DNA of 57,732 nucleotides from CAYOHP01 sp964403795 [NCBI: uncultured bacterium] (lineage in GTDB: Bacteria; Muiribacteriota; UBA6191; CAZXTJ01), in assembly GCA_964403795.1 (NCBI GenBank), contig CAYOHP010000029.1, forward strand, positions 1 to 57,732, in the 5' to 3' direction. The translations under genes were made by a program, and so were the position numbers. This document shows positions 8,258 to 17,335 of the stretch, piece by piece. The notes beneath the pieces were generated by a model. The model did not search any database. It was not told where the DNA came from and was given only the letters and a program-made list of their open reading frames with translations. The first letter of the stretch is position 1. Each line of letters starts with the position of its first letter.

Positions 8258-9505
8258 ATGGCCCGTCGCGCCGTTGCCCTGGTTCTCGCCTGCCTGCTCG
8301 CCCGGTACCCGGCCTCTGCGGCCGACGAGGTCCGGATCCTCGAGAACCCCTTCCATCCCACCCCCTTCTCGCTCCCTCCCAGGGTCGGGGCCACCCTGGT
8401 CGAGATGGGCAACGGGAGCTGGTTGGTGGCCGGTGGAACCGACCCCCGGACCGGAACCCGACCCGAAGCATTCGTGTTCACTCCGGGTCCCTACCAGCGA
8501 CGCATGGAGGCGGCCCGGAGCGGTCAGGGCGGGACCTGGAAGCGGACCGCCCCCATGCGATTCGAGCGCGCCTTCGCCACCGGGGCCCTGCTGGCGGACG
8601 GGAGGGTCCTGATCGCCGGCGGGTTCGATCGCCGGGGACATCCCCGGGTGGAGGCCGAGGTCTTCGATCCGCGACGCGGCACCTGGTGCCGGGTGGGGGA
8701 CCTGGACTCGCCAAGGGCCGGGGCCGCCGCCACCCGCCTCAGGAACCACCGGATCCTGGTGGTCGGCGGCTATCGGGGCCCGCATCGGCCCACCGCCACG
8801 GTGGAGACCTTCGACCCGGGCCACGACGAGTTCGATGCCCACCCATGGCGCCTGGCCGAGCCGGCGGCCTTCCCCGCGGTCTGCCGGCTCGACGACGGGG
8901 ATGTGCTCATTACCGGGGGCTGGACGGGCCACCACGCTTCGGACCAGCTCCTGCTCTTCGACGACCGGGGTGGCCCCTTCGATCCCCGGGCCGGTTCCCC
9001 CCGCCATCCCATGTCCCGGGGATCCTTCCGGGACCACGGCCGGCTCGCCGGCCGCCGCGCCGGGCATCGGATGCGAAGGCTCGGCGACGTGGTCCTGATC
9101 GAGGGAGGACGGGACGGCGAGCCCTGCCGGCTCTCGCCCCCGGCGGACCCGCCCGAGGTCTGGGATCCGGTCCGTCCCCACCGGACCAGCGCCTTCGAGG
9201 AGATCGGACCGCTCGATCCCCGGGAGCCCATGACCATCGCGAGCCCCGAGGGCGATCCCCCGGTCGCCTGCGGGCTCCCTCCCTGCATGGACGAGTCGAT
9301 CCCGGCGCCTCGCCCGTCGCTGCTCCTGTGGATCTTCCCCACCGACCGTCGCTGGCCCTGGGACGGCGAGCGCTGGTACCGGGAGACGCCGGTCCGGCTG
9401 GAGCCCCGGGACCGGGTCTGGCCGTTCCCGGCCTCCACCCGGGATCCACGACCCGACGAACGGCCGGCAGGCTGGCCGGATCTGGTACAAAGGACCTCAC
9501 CGTGA
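8258..9505 (+). CDS. Exported Kelch-repeat protein
   Basis: 415 aa with a signal peptide (cleavage plausible after about residue 21, PASA). It has at least four Kelch/galactose-oxidase-like blades marked by double glycines (WLVAGG, VLIAGG, ILVVGG, VLITGG) with following FDP-type strands. It should fold as a periplasmic or extracellular beta-propeller. No catalytic signature of galactose oxidase (Tyr-Cys pair, copper ligands) is apparent, so a binding or structural role is more likely. Its stop overlaps the start of the ProA homologue by four bases (GTGA), an odd pairing of an exported and a cytoplasmic protein. Confidence 0.8.
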   Translation: MARRAVALVLACLLARYPASAADEVRILENPFHPTPFSLPPRVGATLVEMGNGSWLVAGGTDPRTGTRPEAFVFTPGPYQRRMEAARSGQGGTWKRTAPMRFERAFATGALLADGRVLIAGGFDRRGHPRVEAEVFDPRRGTWCRVGDLDSPRAGAAATRLRNHRILVVGGYRGPHRPTATVETFDPGHDEFDAHPWRLAEPAAFPAVCRLDDGDVLITGGWTGHHASDQLLLFDDRGGPFDPRAGSPRHPMSRGSFRDHGRLAGRRAGHRMRRLGDVVLIEGGRDGEPCRLSPPADPPEVWDPVRPHRTSAFEEIGPLDPREPMTIASPEGDPPVACGLPPCMDESIPAPRPSLLLWIFPTDRRWPWDGERWYRETPVRLEPRDRVWPFPASTRDPRPDERPAGWPDLVQRTSP

Positions 9506-10791
9506 GCCCCGATCCGACCCCGGAGACCCGCGAGAGCGACATCGTCCGCCAGCTGGCGGTCGCCAAGGACGCGGCCCGCAGGCTGGCGACCACCGATCCG
9601 CAGCTGCGGCGCCAGGGACTTCTCGCCATGGCCGACGGCCTAGAGACCCATGCGTCACGCCTCCTGGAAGCCAACCGCATCGACTTCGAAGCCGGCGAGA
9701 AGGCCGGTCTGGAGCCCTCCCTCCTGGACCGGATCCACCTCGACCGACGCCGGGTCCAGAACGCGGTGGCGGTCTTCCGGGCGGTCGCCGCCGAGCCCGA
9801 CCCGGTGGCGATCCCCGACGAGTCCACCCGTCTCGAGTCGGGCCTGGAGATCGTCCGGATCCGGGTGCCGCTCGGGGTCGTCGGCATGGTGTACGAGGGG
9901 CGCGCCCACCTGGCCCTCGAGTCCCTCCCGGTGGTCCTCAAGGCCGGCAACGCGGCGGTGGTCCAGGCCGGCCGGGAGAGCTGGCACACCCAGGCCGCCA
10001 TGGCCGAGATCCTCTCGGAGGCCGGGCTGGTGGCGGGACTCCCGGTGGGCTTCCTCGAGGTCCTGGACGGGCACGTCTCCCATTCGTTGCTGACCCTGCT
10101 CGATCGCGGCGACCTGGTCGACCTGGTGCTCTGCCGGGGAGCCCGACCCTTCGTGGATCGGATCCTGGAGGCCTCCCGGGTGCCGGTGCTCTGGCACGGT
10201 CCCGGGGTCTGCCACCTCTACGTGCACCGGGATGCCGATCTCGAGCTTGCCGAGCGCCTGGTCTGCCACGGCAAGCTGGAGAACCCCGCATCGCCGACGT
10301 CGCTCGAGTGCCTGCTGGTGGACCGTTCCATCGCCGGGGCGCTGGCCGAGAGACTGGCACCCAGGTTCGCCGCCGAAGGCGTAGAGGTCCGCACCTCGGA
10401 GGGGGGCTTCCCCATCTGGGCACCGCTGGGCGTGAGCACTGTCATGGCGACCCAGGCGGACTGGGGGGCGGAGTTCCGGCGCAAGGTCCTGGCGCTCCGC
10501 CTGGTGGAGGACCAGGACGAGGCCCACGACCACATCTTCAAGTACGGCAGCGGACACTCGGAGGCGATCTGCACCCGGAGCCTGGGGGCGGCCCGCCGCT
10601 TCCAGCGGGAAGTGGACGCCGCCTGCGTCTACGTGAACGCCTCGACCCACCTCTCGCAGGGGGAGTCGCTGGGTCTGGGGCGGGACCTGGGGGTCTCGAC
10701 CGGGAAGCTCCACGTCCGGGGACCCATCAGCTCCAGGTACCTGACCACCTTCAAGTACCTGGTGACCGGCGAAGGCCACCTCCGGGGCTGA
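9502..10791 (+). CDS. proA: Glutamate-5-semialdehyde dehydrogenase (ProA) homologue lacking the catalytic cysteine
   Basis: 429 aa, normal ProA length, aldehyde-dehydrogenase fold. True ProA reduces glutamyl-5-phosphate with NADPH in proline synthesis. Family hallmarks are visible: GVVGMVYEGR, LKAGNAAVV, GVCHLYVHRDADL, YGSGHSEAI, VDAACVYVNAST, GLGRDLGVSTGKLH and LTTFKYLV. However, the usual V-C-N-A-x-E-T-L-L-V active-site segment reads S-P-T-S-L-E-C-L-L-V, so proline replaces the catalytic Cys and a Cys appears six residues later. The usual SRPNVT is GRAHLA. The GTG start at 9502 overlaps the Kelch stop and has AAAGGA seven bases upstream. No proB or proC is nearby. It may be an inactive or re-purposed paralogue. 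Confidence 0.85.
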   Translation: MSPDPTPETRESDIVRQLAVAKDAARRLATTDPQLRRQGLLAMADGLETHASRLLEANRIDFEAGEKAGLEPSLLDRIHLDRRRVQNAVAVFRAVAAEPDPVAIPDESTRLESGLEIVRIRVPLGVVGMVYEGRAHLALESLPVVLKAGNAAVVQAGRESWHTQAAMAEILSEAGLVAGLPVGFLEVLDGHVSHSLLTLLDRGDLVDLVLCRGARPFVDRILEASRVPVLWHGPGVCHLYVHRDADLELAERLVCHGKLENPASPTSLECLLVDRSIAGALAERLAPRFAAEGVEVRTSEGGFPIWAPLGVSTVMATQADWGAEFRRKVLALRLVEDQDEAHDHIFKYGSGHSEAICTRSLGAARRFQREVDAACVYVNASTHLSQGESLGLGRDLGVSTGKLHVRGPISSRYLTTFKYLVTGEGHLRG

Positions 10792-10927
10792 CTCCCGGTC
10801 GCCGGGGTCCCCGGCACCCCGTGGGCCCGTGTCATTTCGGCGCCCCGATCCTCAGGTCGCGTCGCCCCTTCGCCCGGGCTTCCCCCCCCTTCCTCGGCCT
10901 TCCATGCTTCGACCGGAGGTCGAATCC

Positions 10928-12013
10928 ATGGCTCGTCCCTGCCAGGTCCCGTCGATCCCGATCCTGGCCCTGGCCCTGCTCCCGCTCGCCGTGGCCTCGG
11001 CCTTCGAGCCGCGCATGGTCCCCGAACCTCCTCCCCCGGCCTCGTGGCGGATCGCGGTGGTCGAAGGATCGCTCCCGGGCCATCCCTCCTCGAACCTCCA
11101 CGCCCTCGCCAGGGACGCGGTCGGCCACCTGTACCTGCGGGTGTTCCCGCCGGCCCGGGGCCGGTACTCCCCGATCCCCTTCGTGGCCGCCACCCGTAGC
11201 GAGAAGGAGATCGCGGTCTTCGAGGTCGCTCCCGCCACCCACGCCCCGGTCCTCCCGCCTCGGGGATGGGCGGATCTCGGTCCGATCCCACCCGAACCGA
11301 TCCCGCCGGATCCTCCCCCCGCCGACCTCGACGAGTTCCTGCGGGACAAGTACACGGTCCGGGTCGAGATCGGAGACTCGGGCGTGCGGACCTTCCGCCT
11401 GGTCCTCGAGTCCGACCGGATCACGCTCGCACCCGTCAGCGGCACGGGACGTCTCGAGGTCGCGGCCGGGTCGATCCTCCGCCTCCCCTCCGGAACGTTC
11501 ACCTGGCGCTTCGACTGGCCGAACGGTTCGTTCAACCGGGACGCGGTCCGGAAGACCTGGGAGGCGAGTCTCGCCTCTACCCCCAGCCTGACCCGGATCC
11601 ACCCGGGATCTGAGCCGCTCTCCGACCCCGTCTTCCAGGAGTACCTGGAGGATGGGTCCCACGCGTACCTGGCGAAGCGCATGGAAGACGTCTGGCGCCT
11701 GGTCTACGAGATGTGCCAGGTCACCGACGCCAACCTGATCCTGCGCTGGTACGGCGGGGCCCTGTGGGACACCCGGGAGATCCGGGCCGGGATCTTCCCC
11801 GACCCGCACTGGTTGCCCAACCTGAAGCACGTGCTCCCCGGGGCGCGTCGCACCGACACGTTCTCGCCCGAGGCGCCCCACCGGGTCCCCCACGTCGTCT
11901 CCCGCCTCGGGTGGGCGGGACCCTACTGGGGCTCGCAGCCGCTCGTGCCGTTCAGGCGAGCCGCTCCTCCGAGTGCTCCGGGGGGATCCCGAACTTCGCC
12001 AGCTCGTCCCTGA
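10928..12013 (+). CDS. Exported hypothetical protein, 361 aa
   Basis: Not recognised. The start at ATG 10928 is set by GGAGGT seven bases upstream (10915-10920) and by a signal peptide directly after it (about residues 8-24, IPILALALLPLAVASA). The mature part opens with a proline-rich stretch, has a second proline-rich segment around residues 115-130 (PPEPIPPDPPPADLDEF), and ends in a Trp/Tyr-rich C-terminal region (for example LILRWYGGALWDTREI). No enzyme motif is seen. Its last 62 bases overlap the 3' end of the convergent dehydrogenase gene. It follows the ProA homologue after 136 bases. Confidence 0.65.
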   Translation: MARPCQVPSIPILALALLPLAVASAFEPRMVPEPPPPASWRIAVVEGSLPGHPSSNLHALARDAVGHLYLRVFPPARGRYSPIPFVAATRSEKEIAVFEVAPATHAPVLPPRGWADLGPIPPEPIPPDPPPADLDEFLRDKYTVRVEIGDSGVRTFRLVLESDRITLAPVSGTGRLEVAAGSILRLPSGTFTWRFDWPNGSFNRDAVRKTWEASLASTPSLTRIHPGSEPLSDPVFQEYLEDGSHAYLAKRMEDVWRLVYEMCQVTDANLILRWYGGALWDTREIRAGIFPDPHWLPNLKHVLPGARRTDTFSPEAPHRVPHVVSRLGWAGPYWGSQPLVPFRRAAPPSAPGGSRTSPARP

Positions 12014-13112
12014 ACTCCCGGGTCGGGACGCAGAGTTCCTGGGGCCGGGCACCGCCAGGAGTGATCCGGCCGTCGGCCATCATGTGGCAGACGATGGCGG
12101 CCGGGTAGGACGTCATCTGCATCATGGCGGTGTGCCCGAACCGGTTCGGGAAGACCACGTGCTGGTCCCGGATCCGGAGCCGCTTCCCCCCCTTGGTGCC
12201 GAGGCTCTCGACCCGGACCAGGACGGAGTCCTCGCCCTGGCTGGGGAGATGGGTCTCGAGGAGCCTCGTCGCCACGGCCCGGGGCGCGATCCGCATGCCC
12301 TCCACCTCGATCGGGTCGTCGTCCAGGAACCCGAGTTCGTAGAGGGCCCGGAAGATGCGCCCGTGGCCGGGATACCGGATGGTCTTGTAGTCGAGGTTCC
12401 GGACCTTGCCGAGATAGGTGCGCGGCAGGGTCGAGGTCCCGCCCGAGGTGGTGAAGGCCTCGAGTTTCCCGAACGGCTCCGGGAACTCCAGGGCTTCCAC
12501 GTCGACCAGCGGCTCCAGGGTCACGACCTCGCCGTTGCGGATCGCCACCACCGGCTCCACGTACTCGTTGATCAGCCCGTGGACCGAGAACACCCGCTGG
12601 TACTCGAGGGCCCCGACCGGCTTGCGGGGAAGGCCGCCGACCCGGATGTGGACGTCCTCGACCGCGTCGAGCATCTCGAAGTGCGAGCGCACCAGGACGG
12701 CCACCATCCCGGGCGCCAGCCCGCAGTCGGGCACGATCGAGACACCCGCGGCCGAGGCCAGGGCATCCATGGCGAGCTCCTCGGAGACCACCGAGTTGTT
12801 CCCGCCGAGGTCGCAGAAGTGGGTCCTGGCCTCGATGCACAGTTCCGCGAGCGCCCGGTTGAAGAAGTACGGGACCGCCGAGAGCGCGGCATCCGCATCC
12901 TGAAGGGCGGCCAGGACCGAGGCACGGTCGGAGACCTCGAGGGTGAGGGGCCGTACCGGTGCGGAGCCGGGAGACACGGCAGCCGCGGCGGCCCGCTCGG
13001 CCAGGTCGCCGCGCACGTCGGAGAGCACGACCTCGTCGACCGATTCCATGCGGGCCAGGGCATGCGCCGCGGCTCCGCCCATCGCACCGGCACCCAGGAC
13101 CAGGAACCTCAT
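11952..13112 (-). CDS. Saccharopine dehydrogenase / lysine 6-dehydrogenase-like oxidoreductase
   Basis: 386 aa NAD(P)-dependent oxidoreductase. An N-terminal Rossmann motif (VLGAGAMGG, residues about 5-13) is followed by the saccharopine-dehydrogenase catalytic region (for example LGGNNSVVSEEL, GVSIVPDCGLAPGM and the hinge VEDVHIRVGGLP). Length and the PDCGLAPGM motif resemble lysine 6-dehydrogenase and related single-polypeptide saccharopine reductases, so the substrate is probably lysine or a related amino acid, but specificity is an inference. ATG 13112 follows a weak AAAGG. It is divergent from the kinase-like gene and overlaps the exported 361-aa gene at the 3' end by 62 bases. Confidence 0.82.
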   Translation of the reverse strand: MRFLVLGAGAMGGAAAHALARMESVDEVVLSDVRGDLAERAAAAAVSPGSAPVRPLTLEVSDRASVLAALQDADAALSAVPYFFNRALAELCIEARTHFCDLGGNNSVVSEELAMDALASAAGVSIVPDCGLAPGMVAVLVRSHFEMLDAVEDVHIRVGGLPRKPVGALEYQRVFSVHGLINEYVEPVVAIRNGEVVTLEPLVDVEALEFPEPFGKLEAFTTSGGTSTLPRTYLGKVRNLDYKTIRYPGHGRIFRALYELGFLDDDPIEVEGMRIAPRAVATRLLETHLPSQGEDSVLVRVESLGTKGGKRLRIRDQHVVFPNRFGHTAMMQMTSYPAAIVCHMMADGRITPGGARPQELCVPTREFRDELAKFGIPPEHSEERLA

Positions 13113-13250
13113 GGCGACCGATACCTTTCTCGGATCGCGGACCCTTCCGGACCCGACCGCCTCGCGGTCCCCGGACCTCCGCACGAGCCGCCGAGGATAC
13201 TCCACCGGGATCGGTCCGCGGGATCCGGCCTGTTCGCCCGGAGCCACCGC

Positions 13251-13259
13251 TGCTACGAT
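13251..13259 (+). promoter_or_regulatory. Extended -10 promoter candidate for the HRN kinase gene
   Basis: TGC-TACGAT, a good match to TGN-TANNNT, lies 52 bases before the TTG start at 13312. No convincing -35 is present. Confidence 0.45.
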
Positions 13260-13311
13260 GGGCGCGACGGCCCGGAGCGCCCCCGGGTCGCGATCACCCG
13301 GGAGACTGCTC

Positions 13312-14544
13312 TTGAGCATCGTGGCCTGGCTGAGGAACCATCTCTCCGGCCTGTCGGAAACCGACCAGAAGATCGCCCGGCGGGTCGAGGCCTCCGAGAC
13401 CCGGCTGGCGGCCGGCCGGCCGGAAGAGGCCCTCGAGACGCTCGGCACCGGACAGCCCGAGGATCCCGAACTGCTGGCGCGGTTCCTCCACATGAAGATC
13501 CGGGTGGCCCTGGCGTTGCGCGACCTGCTCTGCCTCGAGGGTCTGGCGCTCCATGCCGAGACCCTCGGCCAGCTCCTCCCCGAGCAGGCCCGCTACCTGA
13601 TGCTGGAAGCCGAGGCGATCGGGGCCCTGAACCTGGCGAAGTCCATCGCCCAGGGGATCTCGGCCTCGGGCATCGGAGCCGGGGCCGACCTGCTCCGGAT
13701 CCAGCAGAAGAAGATCAACCGGGTGATCTCGGACGGCTGGATGACCATCGCCCAGACCGCGCTCGGCGCCGAGTACGAGGACATCCGCCTGATCGGATGG
13801 GGGCGGAACTCCTACATCGTCTCGGCACTCCCCAAGGATCGCCAGTACAAGGTGGCCGTCAAGTTCCTGGGCCCCAAGGCCTACGGCGACGCCCGCAGCC
13901 GCAAGCGCTTCGAGCGCGAGGTCGACGCCCTGGCCCAGCTCGACCACCCCAACATCCTCAAGGTCTTCGCCTTCCACCCGGAGGACCCGCCGTACATGGT
14001 GGGCGAGTTCTTCCCGGGTGCCGATCTCCGACGACTGCTGGAGCAGGGCCGGACCTTCTTCGCCTCCGAGACCGCCAAGATCGGCATGCACCTGGCGTCG
14101 GCGGTGGCCTATGCCCATGAACGGGGCCTGATCCACCGCAACATCCAGCCCTCCAACGTCCTCATCAACTACCAGAACGACGTGAAGCTGATCGACTTCG
14201 GGCTGGCCCGTCTCCAGATCGATTCGGACGTCACCTCGACTGGCATGGTGCTGGGCGACTGGATGTACATGCCCCCCGAGCAGTTCGCCGGCCACACCGA
14301 CCCGACTCCCGAGATGGACGTGTTCGGGATCGGCGCCACCCTCTACCACCTGGTGGCGAAACGCCCTCCCTACAGCCGGGGCAAGGGCCTCGCCCGCCAG
14401 AAGGCCCCCCCGATCGCGGAAGTCGCCCCCTCGCTCCCGGGAGCCCTCAAGGAAGTGCTGGAGCGCTGCCTGATCGAGGACCCGATGGAGCGCTGGAACG
14501 ACCCCAACGAGATCGCGGCCAAGCTCAAGCCGCTGGTCGCCTAG
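13312..14544 (+). CDS. Serine/threonine kinase-fold protein with HRN catalytic loop (probable pseudokinase)
   Basis: 410 aa. A helical, TPR-like N-terminal part (about 1-140) precedes a Hanks-type kinase domain (about 155-405). ATP-binding features persist: VAVK lysine at 184, an alpha-C glutamate in RFEREVDAL, DFG at 295-297, and an APE-like PPE. The glycine loop is degenerate (GWGRNS). The catalytic loop reads HRNIQPSN, so the proton-accepting Asp is Asn277 and the usual Lys is Gln, predicting lost or very low phosphotransfer. No transmembrane segment is seen. The TTG start has GGGAG about seven bases upstream. The protein may act as a scaffold or allosteric partner. A second kinase gene at 46304 keeps HRD. 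It is convergent with the M16 protease gene. Confidence 0.85.
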   Translation: MSIVAWLRNHLSGLSETDQKIARRVEASETRLAAGRPEEALETLGTGQPEDPELLARFLHMKIRVALALRDLLCLEGLALHAETLGQLLPEQARYLMLEAEAIGALNLAKSIAQGISASGIGAGADLLRIQQKKINRVISDGWMTIAQTALGAEYEDIRLIGWGRNSYIVSALPKDRQYKVAVKFLGPKAYGDARSRKRFEREVDALAQLDHPNILKVFAFHPEDPPYMVGEFFPGADLRRLLEQGRTFFASETAKIGMHLASAVAYAHERGLIHRNIQPSNVLINYQNDVKLIDFGLARLQIDSDVTSTGMVLGDWMYMPPEQFAGHTDPTPEMDVFGIGATLYHLVAKRPPYSRGKGLARQKAPPIAEVAPSLPGALKEVLERCLIEDPMERWNDPNEIAAKLKPLVA

Positions 14545-14580
14545 CCCCGGGGCGCGGCTCCAAGCCTTCCCCCGCCCTCG

Positions 14581-17202
14581 CTATCTCACCTCTTGCCAGT
14601 CGGCGGTCTCGACCGACTCGAACTCGAGCCCCTCGGACTCGAGCCGGGCCTGCATGCCCGAGGCCGTGCAGACCACCGCCACGGTGAGGTCCTGGTCCTG
14701 GCGGCAGCGCATGACCGCGGCCCGCACCTCTTCGGCCGGCACCGACCGGACCGCATCGACGTACCGCTCCCAGTAGTCGCGGGGCGCTTCCAGGAACTCG
14801 TTCTCGAGGTTCCGGTCCAGGCGCTTGACCACGGTATCGAGCAGGAAGGGGAAGCGGTTGGCGAGGTAGCTCCGTGCCGCCTCGATCCGCTCGTCGGTGA
14901 GCTCGCCCCGGCAATAGGCTCGGTAGAGATCGAGGTGGGTCCGCAGGCAGCGCGGCCCGTCCTCGTCGGTCGGGTAGGCGACCATCGAGTAGACGTCGGG
15001 GAAACGGGTCCGCGGGTTCTGGGAATAGACGCCGTAGGTCCAACCGCGCTTCTCGCGCAGCTCCTGCATGAGCGTCGAGGTGAAGGTCCCCCCGAAGGCG
15101 GTCTCGGCCACCAGCATGGCGATCCAGTCGGGGCTGGCGGCCTCGATGGCGCGGGTGCCGATGGCGTACTGGAGCTGGCTCCGATCGGGCTTGTCGACCA
15201 GGATCAGGCGTCGTCCGGGCGGGAACCGCGCCGGCGGCTCCACGACCGGCGCGCCCTCGCCGCTCGGCTCGAGCCCGTCCAGCCATGGACGCACCCGCGA
15301 CTCGAAGGTCCCGGGGTCCAGGTCGCCGGCCGCCGCCACCACCAGCTGCCCTCGCCCCACCATGCGGGCGTAGTGCTTCCACACGTCCTCCAGGGAGATC
15401 CCCCGGATCGAGTCCCCGGTGCCGCGCACGTCCCGGCCGTAGGGCGATCCCGGGAGCATGCGGTCACGCAGGAACCACCCCACCAGGGAACCGTCGTCGT
15501 TCCTGGTCTCCAGGATCTCGGAGGCGATCTGTTCCTGCAGCTTCTCGAGCTCGCCGGCGTCGAAGGCCGGCGCGGTCAGGGCATCGCCCAGCAGCCGCAG
15601 GAAGGGATCCAGGTTCCAGGACGGGACCTCGCCGGCCAGGGTGGTGGTGAGCCGCCCGGTGCGCACCGAGAGGTTCGCCCCCAGGCGGTCCAGCGCCTCC
15701 TCGAACTCGTCGCGGGGATGGTTCCGGGTGCCGCGCAGGAGCATTTCCCCGGTCAGGTTCCCGAGCCCCGCCTTCCCCTCCGGATCGGCGACGCAGCCGG
15801 TCCGGAGCACCGCCCGCACCCAGACCATCGGGAGGTCATGCGAGGTCTCGACCAACACCAGGTCGCCGCCGGCGAGCTCCCGGCGGGTCCGCGAACCCAC
15901 CGCCCGCGACGCCCGTCCCGCATCCTTGGGTCGGGCCAGCACCACGGTCCGGTTGTCCCGCCCCAGATAGGCCTGCGCCACCCGGCGCACGTCCTCCCGG
16001 GTCACCCTGCGGTACTTGTCGAGCAGCCCCACCAGGAACCGGTGGTCCCCGGTCACGATCTCGTGGAACCCGAGCTGGAAGGCCTTCTCCGAGGCGTCCC
16101 TGAGGGTGCGCAGGAACCCGGCCTCGAGCCGCGCCTTGGCCTTGGCGAGCTCGGTCTCCGCCACCCACTCCCGGGAGATCCGCTCCAGTTCCTCGTAGAG
16201 CACCACTTCGGCCTGCCAGGCCGGCACGCCCTCCCGGGTGGTGATCCCGATCTCCCAAAGGCCCGGGTCCTTGGTGTTGGCGACGCTCGAATCGACCCCG
16301 GTGGCGATCTGCAGCTCGCTGACCAGCCGCCGCTCGACCCGGCTCGAAGGCCCGTCGAAGAGGACCGAAGCGAGCACCTCCACGGCCGGGAGGTCGTCGT
16401 GGGTATAGCGCGGCACGTGGAAGGCGGCCACGAACATCTCCGACGAGATGGGGAGTTCCAGCTCCACCCGGCGTTCCCCGTGCTGGGGCGGTTCCACCGG
16501 GAGCACGGTCTCCGGACGGCCTCCCCGGGGGATGGCCCCGAACCAGCGCTCGACCGAGGCCAGGGTGGCCGCCTCGTCGAGGGCCCCGACCAGCACCAGC
16601 ACCGCGTTCTCCGGCGAGTACCAGGTCCGGTAGAAGCTCCGGCAGTCCTCCAGCCCGATGGCATCGAGGTCCGGCTTCTTGCCGATGATCGGCCACCGGT
16701 AGGGATGACGGGTGTAGGCGGCCTCATGGAGGAGTTCGTTCATCCGCCCCTCGGGGTCGTTCTCGGTGGAGAGCAGCCGCTCGTTGCGCACCACCTCCCG
16801 CTCGGTCCGGAGCATCTCCTCGTCGAGGGCCAGATTCCTCATCCGATCGGCCTCGAGCTCCAGGCACAGGTCGAGGTGCTCGACCTTGAGCGCCTGGTGG
16901 TAGAAGGTCCAGTCCATGTAGGTCCCGGCGTTGGTGGAGGCGCCGGCCTCCTCCATGAGCCGGTCGAACTCGCCTTCCTCCCGCGAGGTGGTGGCCTTGA
17001 ACATCAGGTGCTCGAAGAGGTGGGCGAGCCCGGTGCGACCGTCCACCTCGTCCCGGCTCCCGACCCCGTACCAACCGTTGAAGGCGAAGACGGGGGCCGA
17101 ATGGTCCGCGACCAGGAGGACCCTCAGACCGTTGGCGAGCCGGTGGCACCGGATCGTCAGGTCTCCCATCCAAGGCGTGCTCGATACCAGCTCGACGGAC
17201 AT
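14581..17202 (-). CDS. Two-domain M16 (pitrilysin/PqqF-like) zinc metalloprotease
   Basis: 873 aa. The inverted zinc motif H61-L-F-E64-H65 with a glutamate 75 residues later (E141) matches HxxEH-x(74-76)-E exactly, so the N-terminal half should be active. The C-terminal half (about 440-873) is a second, zinc-less M16 repeat with the typical LREKRGWTYGVYS segment. There is no signal peptide, so it is cytoplasmic or exported unconventionally. ATG 17202 has GGGAGG seven bases upstream. The 133-bp intergenic region is shared with the divergent small-peptide gene. M16 proteases, including PqqF, process RiPP precursors, so a role in leader removal is possible. A general housekeeping peptidase is the alternative. 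Confidence 0.92.
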   Translation of the reverse strand: MSVELVSSTPWMGDLTIRCHRLANGLRVLLVADHSAPVFAFNGWYGVGSRDEVDGRTGLAHLFEHLMFKATTSREEGEFDRLMEEAGASTNAGTYMDWTFYHQALKVEHLDLCLELEADRMRNLALDEEMLRTEREVVRNERLLSTENDPEGRMNELLHEAAYTRHPYRWPIIGKKPDLDAIGLEDCRSFYRTWYSPENAVLVLVGALDEAATLASVERWFGAIPRGGRPETVLPVEPPQHGERRVELELPISSEMFVAAFHVPRYTHDDLPAVEVLASVLFDGPSSRVERRLVSELQIATGVDSSVANTKDPGLWEIGITTREGVPAWQAEVVLYEELERISREWVAETELAKAKARLEAGFLRTLRDASEKAFQLGFHEIVTGDHRFLVGLLDKYRRVTREDVRRVAQAYLGRDNRTVVLARPKDAGRASRAVGSRTRRELAGGDLVLVETSHDLPMVWVRAVLRTGCVADPEGKAGLGNLTGEMLLRGTRNHPRDEFEEALDRLGANLSVRTGRLTTTLAGEVPSWNLDPFLRLLGDALTAPAFDAGELEKLQEQIASEILETRNDDGSLVGWFLRDRMLPGSPYGRDVRGTGDSIRGISLEDVWKHYARMVGRGQLVVAAAGDLDPGTFESRVRPWLDGLEPSGEGAPVVEPPARFPPGRRLILVDKPDRSQLQYAIGTRAIEAASPDWIAMLVAETAFGGTFTSTLMQELREKRGWTYGVYSQNPRTRFPDVYSMVAYPTDEDGPRCLRTHLDLYRAYCRGELTDERIEAARSYLANRFPFLLDTVVKRLDRNLENEFLEAPRDYWERYVDAVRSVPAEEVRAAVMRCRQDQDLTVAVVCTASGMQARLESEGLEFESVETADWQEVR

Positions 17203-17335
17203 GCTCGGGCCTCCCGGCGCGGGATCCCCCCTGGTCCCGGGAGCCATTATGGGGTCTCGTCCCGGCCAGTTCCAGGACCGCGGGACACCCGGACCCGACA
17301 TGGGGCACAATGGATCCGGACAAGGAGAACCCGTC

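Noticed and set aside
5954-9490. 1178-codon minus-strand frame spanning mrp and its neighbours
   Set aside because: It crosses well-supported mrp, the RING-finger gene and the Kelch gene in the wrong frame or strand, and its composition is Gly/Arg/Pro shadow.
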